A DNA stretch of 64,000 bases from Hemicordylus capensis (lineage: Eukaryota; Chordata; Lepidosauria; Squamata; Cordylidae). Positions 45,540 to 55,559 of the stretch are shown here, one piece after another. Positions within the stretch are counted from its first letter, which is position 1. Every line of letters starts with the position of its first letter. The stretch is from the NCBI RefSeq assembly GCF_027244095.1, contig NC_069662.1:17386501-17450500 (forward strand). The letters are read 5' to 3'. The notes below the pieces were generated by a model. The model did no database searches, was not told the origin of the DNA, and worked only from the letters and a program-made list of their open reading frames with translations. Made by a program: the position numbers and the translations under genes.

Positions 45540-46005
45540 TATGCAGACCAACCACTCAAGCTATGCAGGGGTATTTGAGGGACCGCCTGCTCCCAAGGGT
45601 TGCTGCCCACTTGACGAGGACATCTGAGGGGGCCCTGCTCCGGGTGCCAACAATGAGAGAGGCCCGGCTGTCGTGCACTCGGGACAGGGCCTTCTCTGTT
45701 GCTGCCCCCAGACTCTGGAATGCTCTCCCAGTGGCCATTCGTTCCTCGGACTCCATCACGGCTTTTAGAAAGCTTGTAAAGACTTGGCTTTTTACCCAGG
45801 CTTTTACATAATCGTTTTTACTGCTGCTTCTGGGTGTTTTTATCTGTTGTATTGTTTTATGCCTGTTTTTATATGTTTTTATACTTGTAGCATGATGTTT
45901 TTATTGTGTTTTTATTGTATGTTTTTAACTTTTGTAAACCGCCTTGGGGCTATCTTTTAACGAAAGGCGGTATAAAAATGCAAAAATAAAAATAATAAAT
46001 AAATA
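45540..46005 (+). mobile_element. L2-type LINE 3' end, second copy, plus
   Basis: YLRDRLLPRVAAHL, CTRDRAFSVAAPRLWNALPV, AIRSSDSITAFRKLVKTWLF and the tail TTTTGTAAACCGCCTTGGGG ... AAAGGCGGTATAAAAATGC with (AAATA)n. It differs from the copy at 43757, so at least two subfamilies are present. Confidence 0.8.
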
Positions 46006-46499
46006 ACCAAAGTCACAAGTTGCTCTAGAAGCAATGCAGTCAGCCACAAAACTCCCACAGGTGGCTGTGAGGTGAGGTGATGGCCTAAAGAGGCACCTGT
46101 GCCATGGGGTGCCCAGTACAGGTGTCCCGCCCCGCCCCCACTGCCCACAGGTGTCACCTCACCTGCCTGCTGCTGCTACTCTCCATGCTGCCCTGTTGCC
46201 CTCTGTGAAGGAATGAGACACAAACCCCTTCTCCGTTGTAAATATAACATCATCCTAAATTGTTTTTTAAAAGATTTTGTAAATTGTGGACGATGCAAGT
46301 CAGTTAATGGTACTAGAGAAAGACATGCTCCAGGTCTTAAGGCTCACATCCATTTCAGAGGACGAATACAACTGAAGGAAGCCCGGGCGGGTGCGCGGCT
46401 GGGGGAGTCAGTCATGTGACTTGCCTCTGGGGGGCCCCCAAGGCAGTGAGCCCCCAGACAACTGTCTCCCCTTGCCCTATTATAGTTACGCCCCTGTAT

Positions 46500-47285
46500 G
46501 TTAGCTGGTCTCTGTACTGGGTCAAAAGTTCAATCTTGTTTTTCTATAGTTTCACATTTGGTTTAGCATTGCGACAGTAGGTTTTTGGAGGGAAAGGAGA
46601 TTTTTTAAAAGAGAGGGAATGGGGTTTTTTGGTTCCTATTGGCTGGGCTGAAGAGCTAATGGGCAGAGAAACTGCATATATTGGGAGTGTCTTGGGAAGT
46701 CAACTGAGTCTTGGAGGAGAGTCCTGCAGGTGAGAGCAGCAAGAGCCTTGAGAGCAGTGGCTGCAGTGGAAGTAGAAAGGAGAGTTGAAGAAAGGCAGCC
46801 CAGAGAGCTGAAGTCTGCTAGAGTTTGCCCAGCCAGCAAGAAGTAGAAAAGACTGCGAGCCAGAATCACTGGAAGAGAAAGGGAGCCAGGCTGGACTGAG
46901 CCCCAGACCTGTGCTATCTGAACAAAGAAGTCTGCCCAGCCAGCCAGAAGCTGAAAAGAAAGGGCTCTGAATAAGGACTTGTATAGAACCAGGCAGTGAT
47001 TACGTTGCTACAGATTTTTCGTTATCCTGCCCTGCTCTGTAAGTACTGCTTTGTGTTGGATTTTTCTGTGAAAGAAATGTTTTAATTGAGAAATTTTGTT
47101 CCCCCCCCCTAAAACGAAAACTTTCTTGCTAAACATAGTAGAAGCTTGTTGATTGTCTCCATCCCATGCCTATAGGCCTTTCCACTCTACTGAGGATCAG
47201 TCTGGGGTTTTTGCAGTTTTGGAAGGGCTGTTGCAGTGGACTCAGCCATACCAAAAGGCCACTTGGTGGCAGCAGTTAAAAGGGT
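46500..47285 (+). mobile_element. Possible solo-LTR-like fossil
   Basis: An unclassified stretch of about 780 bp with a short A/T promoter-like word (GCATATATTGGG) and a TTGGTGGCAGCAGT word near its right end, a wording often found at vertebrate LTR/primer-binding junctions. No internal coding region is present. If it is an LTR it is an old, isolated and broken fossil of uncertain family. Confidence 0.2.
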
Positions 47286-47477
47286 AGGAGGAATAGAGGG
47301 CTATTCCTCTTCACATGGTAGCCTGGTGGGGTAGCTGGTCCTCCACACCCTCCCTTTCTATCCCCCTCTCCTACTGGCCTTCCACCAACAGGCTTGCTCA
47401 GTGGGAGGAGGGGAAAGAGACTGAGAAAGAAAGCCGTCCTGCTAGTGAGTCAGCAGTAACTGAAGCTGCCATTCTAG

Positions 47478-48018
47478 AGGGTGCTGTGGTTAGAGTGTTG
47501 GACTGGGACTAGGGAGACCCAAGTTCAAATTCTCATCTGTCTTCTATATCTTTAATTCTCCAAGATGTGCTGCTGGGGATGTGTGGTGGAAATCTCGCAA
47601 GAGTGGTGGCACCACTCACGGGAGTTCCTGCCAGCAGCAAGTAATTTGGGTGGGGCTAGCAGGACAGAAAATAGCAGTGGCGGCTGGTGGAGGTGGCCAG
47701 CGGGCGGAGGCAGTGGGTGGAGCCGTGCCAATGGGCAGAGGCGGCAGCAGAGCCTCACCAGCTGACTGGAGGAGGAGGCGGGCGAGTGGGAGGAAACAGG
47801 CCAGTGGGAGGAGGCTGGAGGAGGAGGTGGCCAAACTAGGGCTGTAGATGCTCTGCACTCGGACCAATAAAATAGTTCAGCCATAAAACTCACTGGGTGA
47901 CTCTGGACCAATCACGTATCTCTCAGCCTGATCAATCTCACAGGGTGATGGAGAGGATAAACCTAATTATGTATACTGATCTGGGCTCCTTGGAGGAAGA
48001 GTGGGATAAAAATGCTTG
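47478..48018 (+). mobile_element. Sauria SINE split by a purine-rich insertion
   Basis: Head GGGTGCTGTGGTTAGAGTGT TGGACT with B box AGTTCAAATTC (47478-47540). Body CAGCCATAAAACTCACTGGG TGACTCTGGACCAATCACG to CTCCTTGGAGGAAGAGTGGG ATAAAAATG (47878-48018). The intervening 330 bp (about 47545-47875) is GGAGGAGG/GGGCGGAGG-rich and unclassified. Confidence 0.75.
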
Positions 48019-48019
48019 T

Positions 48020-48190
48020 GGTAGCAATCATGAATTGTCCCCTTGGCTAAACAGGGTCCACCCTGGCTTGCATTTGAATGGGGGATGTGTAAGCATTGTA
48101 AGATATTCCCCTCAGGGGATGGGGCCACTCCAGGGCTGAGCTAGATGGACCGATGGTCTAACCTGGTAGAAGGCAGCTTCCTATGTTCAT
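48020..48190 (+). mobile_element. 5S-rRNA-headed SINE, internally deleted
   Basis: GTGGTAGCAATCATGAATTG, CCCCTTGGCTAAACAGGGTC, GAATGGGGGATG, then directly GGGCTGAGCTAGATGGACCG ATGGTC. About 130 bp of the body is missing. Confidence 0.75.
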
Positions 48191-48599
48191 AAATAAAAGC
48201 ACTTGCTTTACCAGCCAACACCTCACTACCTCACCACTAATCTGCACTTTAAAAACCCCATGTGCCCAGAAAGTAATGCATTTGAAAGATGGACAGAAGG
48301 GAGGTGGAGCTGGCACAGCCTCCTAGTGCTGGTGTCTGTTGGAGCTAGGACCCTGGCAGCATCAACTCTCAGCTGCAATGTCTCATAGTGACCACTGGGG
48401 GAGGGGGGTTAGGGGTGTGGATAAAAGTGCTGGACTCCTCCCCTCGTTGGTCTTCCAGTATTAGTTTTGTCTCCAGAGATGGCTGTTTGTGTTGGTCTCT
48501 CTCCTCAGCCACGAACTATAGCTGAAATGAAGCTGCAGGTTTTTTCACATTTGTTTGTAACCTTTTCTTTAAACAAATCTTTGTAGTTCTTCAATACTA

Positions 48600-48805
48600 A
48601 AGAACTATGGGCCACCTCCAGCCTCTGAGGCAGGATGCCTCTGAGTACCAGTTGCAGGGGAGTAAAAGCAGAAGAAAGGGCATGCCCTCAACTCCTGCCT
48701 GTAGGCTTCCAGCAGCATCAGGTGGGCCACTGTGTGAAACAGGATGCTAGACTGGATAGGCCTTGGGCCTGATCCAGCAGGGATGTTCTTACATTCTAAC
48801 TGTCT
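48600..48805 (+). mobile_element. CR1-type LINE 3' end, plus
   Basis: GGGCCACCTCCAGCCTCTGA GGCAGGATGCCTCTGAGTAC ... GGTGGGCCACTGTGTGAAAC AGGATGCTAGACTGGATAGG CC ... GATCCAGCAGGGATGTTCTT. Matches 57460-57650. Confidence 0.8.
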
Positions 48806-49171
48806 CAAGACCTCATGCTTTGCTGCTTTCTCACCAAGCTGGTTTTGCTTTGCTATTTGGGGACTGAACTGCCATTCTTCCCCTAGGGTGTCAGTGTCAG
48901 GGGCCTCAGCCAATGCTGGGGGGCTAGCATAGTCAGTGGCATCTTGGCACCGCCTCAGGAGGCAACAGGATTTTTAATCCATGTTCTGCCACTCATTCCA
49001 GGCAATAAACAGCATCCCAGAAACAGCATCCCACCTAGTCCAATGAAACATGATGGGTCTGGATAAAAGAAGCTGGAGTTCTGCACTTTTTTTTCTGGAA
49101 TAAGGTTTATTGCCTGAAACAAGTGTGAAGAACTAGATTTTGTGCGAGATTTCTGGCTTGTGCATTTTACT

Positions 49172-49360
49172 ACATTTATATCCCACTCTTCCTCCAAGAA
49201 GCCCAGAGTGGTGTACATGTTTATCCTCACAACAACCCTGCAAGGTAAGTTAGGAGGAGAGATAAGTGACTGGCCCAGAGTCACCCAGTGAACTTCATGG
49301 CTGAATGGGGATTTTAACTTGGGTCATAGTCCAACACTAATCACTACACCATGCTGACTC
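49172..49360 (-). mobile_element. Sauria SINE, minus
   Basis: ACATTTATATCCCACTCTTC CTCCAAGAAGCCCAGAGTGG to ATCACTACACCATGCTGACT. The head is partly deleted (GGGTC-ATAGTCCAACACTAATC). Confidence 0.85.
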
Positions 49361-49399
49361 TGTTACTGCATCTCTCCCATCTAGACCTATGGGACTTGT

Positions 49400-50335
49400 A
49401 GTTTTGGATGGTCCATCTAGTTTGGAAGCTGGCATTCCTAGTTCTTTTTCCAGAACACTGTTTATCACCCAGAACAGGTATCAAAATGTGGTTTTTGTAG
49501 AAGTTTTGTGACTAAATTCTGCATCCTACCTAGCCCTGTGTGACATGTGAACCTGACTGTGTTTGATGCTTAGTACCAGTTGTTTAGTCTCTTTCTTTTT
49601 TTAAATATTAAAAATTGGTTTTGTCTGGGAAGGGCTTAATAAAATTTTAATAATGCATGGGTTTAATTTGCAAAATATTGTTCCCATGTGTATCTAACAT
49701 ACCCCACTGTGTTGCACAATCATGATAATGTATAATGTCCATTTTGGCCTGTACCATTCTGTTCCAGATGGGTTCAGGTTGGGAAGATGCTAATGAAATT
49801 ATAATATTTGAAAGGTTTTGAGTCTAAAATGTTGTTCTCAGGTGTCTCTTACACATCACGATGTTTTTTGCCTCATTTATAATCAGAAAGGGTCTGTTCC
49901 AACCTGTTCCATTCCAGCTTTTACACCATCCCATAGGACACAGCTTAGGACTGGGAGAAATAAAATATTTCTAGGCTACGGCAATGTTTTAATTGCATTA
50001 AACTGTATGTGGGATGCACTGGAGACCAGATTAGGGAGATGTATTTTTCTCTGGAGGGAACAAATGACCTTTGAAAATCATGATAGCCAAATAAAACCTC
50101 CATGTTGGATATCAAATGCTAACAACAAGCAGTAGGGGCAGATCGTTGCCTTTGAACCTTGCTCATGGACTTCTGGGAGGAATGTGGCTGACCACAGTTG
50201 GAAACAAGATGCCAACCTTAGTATGATTCAACAGGGCTCATATTCTGCTGGGTTTCTTTTTACAAGCCCTGCCTCCTCCGGGCACACTTCACAGCTAAAG
50301 CAAATCAGTTGAATCCTTCCTGCAGAACAGGAAAA
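49400..50335. other. Unclassified sequence
   Basis: A/T-rich, with no repeat family or real-looking frame recognised. A 105-aa frame (49818-50135) lacks any known motif and is probably chance. Confidence 0.4.
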
Positions 50336-50337
50336 AC

Positions 50338-50560
50338 AGCCAGTGTGGTATAGTGGTTAGAATGTTGGACTAGGATCGGGAGACCTGAGTTTAAATCCCC
50401 ATTCAGCCATGAAACTCAATGGGTGACTCTGGGCCAATCACTTATCTCTCAGTGTAACCTACCTCACAGGATTGTTGTGAGGATAAACATAACCATGTAC
50501 ATTGCTCTGGGTCCCTTGGAGGAAAAGCAGGATATAAATGTAATAGATAGGAACGTACAT
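50338..50560 (+). mobile_element. Sauria SINE, full length, plus
   Basis: AGCCAGTGTGGTATAGTGGT TAGAATGTTGGACT, B box GAGTTTAAATCCC, GGGTGACTCTGGGCCAATCA CTTATC and tail CCTTGGAGGAAAAGCAGGAT ATAAATGTAATAGA. Confidence 0.9.
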
Positions 50561-51140
50561 ACATGCCTACAATGTGTAAATAACTGGCTCCTTTCAATTT
50601 AGGCATGTTCATATTCACATACTTTTGGATATGAATTCCACACGGTTATAGATACAGTGCTAATGCACCATCTGCAGTTCTGAATTAAGTGGTCAGCAGT
50701 CTGGAGTATCTTATTTCATCCATCCTCGCATTTGCATCTCCTGAATGTGCGCTTTTATCTTGCTTATTAGGGTAAGCATGACTCAGCTTATTCCCCTCAC
50801 CTAAGGTTTTACAGTATTTACAGTAAAGGGAACTTAAGCCTCCCTTTTAACATAATACCGAGCACTGTGGTAATTGCTTGGCTGAATTGCGTGCCTCCTT
50901 GCAACTAACATAAAAGATGCTACCATGGAAATGGATTCAAAACATCGCCAGATGCAATGGGATGTAGTAATGAGATTCCCTGGATATATTAAAACACCAT
51001 CATAATTACTAGTATAAATAACATATAAGGTGGCTATATTTAACAGAATAATTGGGTCATCTGGGAAAAGACAGAACACTATGATTTTTAGTGAAGTAAA
51101 TGGCACCTTAACAAAAGGTATTGTAGAATAGAATTTACAA
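50560..51140. other. Unclassified sequence
   Basis: No repeat or gene recognised. The segment 50850-51130 is moderately complex and not low-complexity, but I cannot assign it. Confidence 0.4.
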
Positions 51141-51146
51141 GAGACA

Positions 51147-51246
51147 GTGTGATGTAGTGGGTAGAGTGTCAGATTAGGAATAGGAAGACTCTGATTCAAA
51201 TCCCCACTCACTTGGGACCAGCCAATATCTTTCAGCCCAACCTACC
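51147..51246 (+). mobile_element. Sauria SINE, 5' half only
   Basis: AGACAGTGTGATGTAGTGGG TAGAGTGTCAGATTAGG, B box GATTCAAATCCC, then AGCCAATATCTTTCAGCCCA ACCTACCT. The 3' half is replaced by a minus 5S-headed SINE. Confidence 0.8.
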
Positions 51247-51249
51247 TTA

Positions 51250-51475
51250 GGAACATAGGAACAAGCCTTAGACAGAGCCAGACCACTGGTCCATCTAGCT
51301 CAGTATTGTCTACACAGACTGGCAGCGGCTTCTCCAAGGTTGTAGGCAGGAAACTCTTTCAGCCCTATCTTGGAGATGCTGCCAGGGAGGGAACCTGGAA
51401 CCTTCTGCATGCAAGTAGGCAGTTGCTCTTCCCAGAGTAGCCCCATCCCCTAAGGGGAATATCTTCCAGTGCTTA
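51250..51475 (-). mobile_element. 5S-rRNA-headed SINE lacking its head, minus
   Basis: GGAACATAGGAACAAGCCTT AGACAGAGCCAGACCACTGG TCC to CCCCATCCCCTAAGGGGAAT ATCTTCCAGTGCTTAAATAT. The 5S-like part is absent. Confidence 0.75.
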
Positions 51476-51799
51476 AATATGCTCCATGGTGTGCCCAGTG
51501 AGGCTTACTCCCATGTAAGCATGCCTAGCATTGCAGCCTGAAAGCAACAACAATTTAGGGAGACAAGAGGACTTGACATTTGTTTGGGGCTGGCATGCAC
51601 TCTAGGGGCCCCACTGATTGAGCAGGGACAGGACCTGTTCTCTGGCCACTATCCTTGGTTGAAACTACGGGTCCATTGACAGGGGGAATAGATCCATAGG
51701 TAACTAATACTAATTTTAATTATAATGAAATAATGTGCTAAAATGGACTCTGCCTCTGCACACCAAGTTGTGGATGGTTCCAGCCCACCAGGGCATTTG

Positions 51800-51925
51800 A
51801 GTTGTGTAGCCCTGGTCTACACTGACTGGCAGCGGTTTCTCCAAGGTTGCAGGCAGGAGTCTTTCTCAGCCCTATCTTAAAGATGCTGCCAGGGAGAGAA
51901 CTTGGAACCTTCTGCATGTAGGAGG
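51800..51925 (-). mobile_element. 5S-headed SINE body fragment, minus
   Basis: GTCTACACTGACTGGCAGCG GTTTCTCCAAGGTTGCAGGC AGGAGTCTTTCTCAGCCCTA ... TTGGAACCTTCTGCATG. It is directly followed by a plus copy, giving a head-to-head pair. Confidence 0.7.
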
Positions 51926-52106
51926 AGAGGAGAGCTGGTCTTGTGGAAGCAAGCATGACTTGTCCCCTTAGCTAAGCAGCGTCTGCCCTGGTTGCCTATG
52001 AATGGGAGACTAGAAGTATGAGCACTGTAAGATATTCCCCTCAGGGGATGGAGCCGCTCTGGGAAGAGCAGAAGGTTTCAAGTTCCCTCCCTGGCTTCTC
52101 CAAGAC
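51918..52106 (+). mobile_element. 5S-rRNA-headed SINE, left part, interrupted by a LINE
   Basis: AGGAGAGGAGAGCTGGTCTT GTGGAAGCAAGCATGACTTG, CCCCTTAGCTAAGCAGCGTC, GAATGGGAGACTAG ... CCTGGCTTCTCCAAGACAGG. The continuation GCAGAGATTCCTGCCTGCC, ACCTTGAAGAAGC lies at 54010-54035, beyond the Tx1-like LINE. Confidence 0.8.
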
Positions 52107-54008
52107 AGGACAATATTTTTATTTATTTTTTAATAGGACAAGATTTTTTTATTGAACCAACAAACTACCAAAGCATACAGTACGTTGCCAAAGCACAATT
52201 ATATACAAAGTGGTTGTTTGTACATCATATATCTACAAAGATTTACACACAAGGATTTGGAAACCCACAAGGTTATGAAGTATATGCAGGTAGTACTGTA
52301 ACTCGGGGATGGGGGATTACAAGGCACATCAGGTAATCGGAGGGCGGGGGGGGGGGTTTACGTCCAACTTCCATTTCCATAATTTGTCCCATTGCTGTTT
52401 AGAAGAGATACTCTTGTCTTTTTGCACATAACCATACAAACTTTTCCAGAAGAGATTTACTGTCTCATCTGCGTGAACCTCTTGGTCGCGTCTTCCCTCC
52501 CTATTCCTATGCAGGAGCATTGCATAAATGACATACAGGTTTACTAATCTGATTACGAGAAGGGGAACGTTCCAATTCCCTAGTATGAGGGCACCCATTC
52601 CGTCCCGTTTCCTTGAAGGTTTCTTTCTGGGACCTCGAAAAGAGGTTCTATCACTCAAACCTGAGGTTAGTTCTTCCCAAGTCTGTTTTTCCAAATCAGG
52701 CCACTCTTACAGCTTGCTTACTCCCTGCCACACTCTTTTGGCTACCACACACTCTTTTAAGAAATGTGAATGGGTTTCCCTGAATGTTTTGCCTAGCTCA
52801 CTAACTTTCTGTTTGCAGGTGATTTTAGGACACTCTTGCTGGTCCTCTGGGAGCCATGGCTTAGCCGCATTAAGTGGTAGTACTTGGTGGTATAAGCGCC
52901 ACCTTGTTTCCCATAAATGGAAAGGGACTTTTTTCTCCTTAAAGAGAGCGATAGGGTGATCGGGTTGAAACAAGTACTGTGAAGTGCGGTGTTTGTAGCG
53001 TTTACGTTCTAAATCAGGTTTTTAAAAACCCACTTCAAGAATCTCTCCATAAATTGTTTTCCTTAGCTGCTTAACTGAGGAGGATCCTTTAAATAGATCG
53101 GGTTCAACCTTCCATTTTTAAAGTGTGAATAACAAATCTCTCAAGTAGTCCGGGTGTTCTCTTTTTAATACTTGTGTGATGTTACCATTGAAAGATCCTT
53201 TCCCCCACCATGCTATGCCCCATGCTGACTTACACCAACGCAGAGCGAAAAGTGAGACTCAGTTTTTTTGCAGGAGGTTGGACATATCATGGACATTCAC
53301 GAAAATCCAGTTTCCAAAATTGTAGGAAATGAATTCAGTTACAAAATAGGGTTGCAGGGCAGGTAAGGCTAGGCCTCCCCGCTCAACCCCCTTAAATGCT
53401 ACCGCACGGGCCAAAGGGAAGGACACTGTGTGCCATACTAGACAGAAGATCTGGCTTTCAACTCTCCAAAGGAGATCGAGCGGGGGAGGATAGACTACCG
53501 CCAGGTTATGCACCGGGGCGGGGGGGGGTATCAGGTACGTCCGGATGTAAACCGCTTTCTGGTACATGGCAAGGCTCCATTTTTTCCACATGGTGATTTG
53601 AAGCATTACTTTTTCTTCCCAATCTGTCCAATTTTCCCCCCAGACTTTTTCCTTAATCCCATATTCAGTCCCCCAAATGTTTACTGTATCTACCCACCTC
53701 AGTTTGGACTCTGGGGCCCCTTCGCTTTTACATTCAGAGATGGGTAGGCACGAGAGTTGCTGGCGTCCGGGGTCCATTTTAACAAATACACTTTTGTCAG
53801 CATTTAATTCTGAGCCCGAGATCTTGCCATATTTCCAGAAGAGGTCTAGTATTACAGAGATTTCATTTTCATTCGATAACAGTAATGTAACATCATCGGT
53901 ATGAGCTACAAATTTTACCCTAAACTCAGAATGTGGTTCTGAGTGGACAGGTGGTTCAGCTATCCCATCACTCTCCCTCCTCCTCCCTCCCGGGAAGATC
54001 TCGCAGAG
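52107..54008 (-). mobile_element. Tx1-like LINE (L1 group), 3' part, minus
   Basis: The minus strand encodes a 269-aa frame (54068-53259) with the RT motif VAHTDDVTLLLSNENEISVI (YADD-type box changed to HTDD), then YGKISGSELNADKSVFVKMD, MYQKAVYIRTYLIPP, the C-terminal words VESQIFCLVWHTVSFPLARA and GVERGGLALPALQPYFVTEF. Two further frames (52973-52707 and 52694-52329) carry a Cys/His region (HFLKECVVAKRVW) and VNLYVIYAMLLHRNREGRRD. The layout resembles Tx1-clade ORF2. The 3' end is A-rich (minus AATAAAAAAATC near 52140-52155). The APE endonuclease and most of the RT are missing. Confidence 0.65.
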
Positions 54009-54035
54009 ATTCCTGCCTGCCACCTTGAAGAAGCA
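54009..54035 (+). mobile_element. Right remnant of the split 5S-headed SINE
   Basis: CAGAGATTCCTGCCTGCCAC CTTGAAGAAGC continues the SINE body interrupted at 52106. It is then cut by the next repeat. Confidence 0.65.
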
Positions 54036-54172
54036 ACATAACATAAGATAGACACCAGCAACAGTCACTGGAGGTACTGTGCTGGGGGTGGAGAGGGCCA
54101 GTTACTCTCCCCCTGCTAAATGAAGAGAATCACCACGTTAAAAGGTGCCTCTTTGCCAAGTTAGCAGGGGCA
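54036..54172 (-). repeat. Dispersed LINE-tail repeat, minus, partial
   Basis: ACATAAGATAGACACCAGCA ACAGTCACTGGAGGTACTGT GC ... GAGAATCACCACGTTAAAAG GTGCCTCTTTGCCAAGTTAG CAGGGG. Matches the inner part of 14070-14335 in reverse. Confidence 0.8.
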
Positions 54173-54701
54173 ACATTGCGGGGGGGGGCACACACAGAGT
54201 GTCTTTCCCCCCTTCCTCAGTACTCCCATGACCTCCACTTCTGTCAGTCTGTCTCCTTTCAGGTTTTAAACACAAGGCAGAAACAATTTGCACACACTCA
54301 ATCATCTATTCCCCACTGAATTTAGGTTTGAATTTACCAAAGCAAAATATGAAAAATGAACACAGCAGTTCTGGAAATTCCACTGTTTAATATGCCCATT
54401 CTTGCCCTTTGGGAGAGCAAAGCTTACTTTACTTGCAGACAGTCCCACACACATATCCCACCTCCCTCCATAAGGAGCGACGAGAAACTTTGTCCCCCAC
54501 ACAGAACTAAGGGCTGGACACAACCAGGAAGTAACGAGCTGCCTGCTGGAGTGGAGGATCGCCTCGCACAACGCTTATCAGGCATTAGCATACAAATAGC
54601 TGCGGCCCGGCTTGCTTCCGGGATGGAAAGCTGTAAACGATCTGCAAGGGTCAGAATAAAAGCGTTTCTTGCTCTCTAAGAAAATGTAACAAGCAGGTTT
54701 A

Positions 54702-55150
54702 CTTACAAAAACTTGATCAGTTAAAAAGCACTGAAATGGTCAGCAGCCAGGCGGCTGGGGAGGAGGGCAGGGATTGGCTGAGGAGGGCAGAGAACTCCCC
54801 GCCGAAGTTCCTCCCCAGCCACGGCTTTCCATCCTTCCTGGAGGGACGCCGGCCTGACTTCTCCTCCTCCTGCCGCCGCCGCCGCCGCCGCCCGTCCTCC
54901 TCTGAGAGACTGCAAGGTGCCGCCTCCCTGGCTCCCTCTCCCCCAGCCAGAACAGGAGACGGAGAAGGCCCTGCGCAACCCGGCCAGGGAGAGGGGGGGA
55001 AATGAGGCAATGCTTCCTGGCCGCGGACTGGGAGAGGGGTTGGGCGGCAGGACAAAACTGCTGCAGGGGGACCTGGGTGAGGGTGTGCGCGCCGGCGCCC
55101 TAGAGAGAACAGTGAATGTAGTGGGTCTGATGGTCGTCCTTCCTGAGTAG
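54702..55150 (-). promoter_or_regulatory. GC-rich CpG region ending in a minus-strand splice donor
   Basis: CpG-dense sequence with a (GCC)n run at about 54870-54893 and CGCGCCGGCGCCC near 55089. On the minus strand it ends at a strong donor, GTAAGT, at 54706-54701 after AAGTTTTT. This would suit a noncoding first exon and promoter of a minus-strand transcript, perhaps an alternative start of the DUSP14-like gene. The minus frame 55167-54721 is Ser/Pro/Arg-rich and unlike a known protein. Confidence 0.35.
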
Positions 55151-55559
55151 GAAGGTGTGTGAATCACCTATTGTGTGGAAGGCTGAGTGTAATGAAAACT
55201 AGACTATGCAGATGCGTCAAAAGAGTATCCTGTGCTGGGACTGACACTCCCAGTAATTCTATCAAAAGTGTCAATGGAGGCCTTTTCAAAGTTACGCCAC
55301 TGACTCATCCCTATTGTGAGGGAATCTGACTGCTGCACTTGTCTTATCTGTCTTCCATTCCTGTCTGAATTGCTTCATTAGCCAGGTGTTATCTCTCGGG
55401 GGGGGGGGGGTATGAGGGGAGTTTTAGAGTTCATCTTAACTCCCAAATGACCTGGATGCCAGATAACTCGCAACAGCTAGTCTGGAGTCTGTTTAGCTGG
55501 GCCCCCACATAAGGTGTGAAGCTAATCCCCTTTGCAGTTCAGGTTACTTGCTGCCCAGA

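Noticed and set aside
54721-55167. 148-aa minus-strand frame, Ser/Pro/Ala-rich with a poly-Ala run
   Set aside because: The poly-Ala comes from the (GCC)n repeat and there is no protein-like pattern. It was treated as promoter or noncoding exon.
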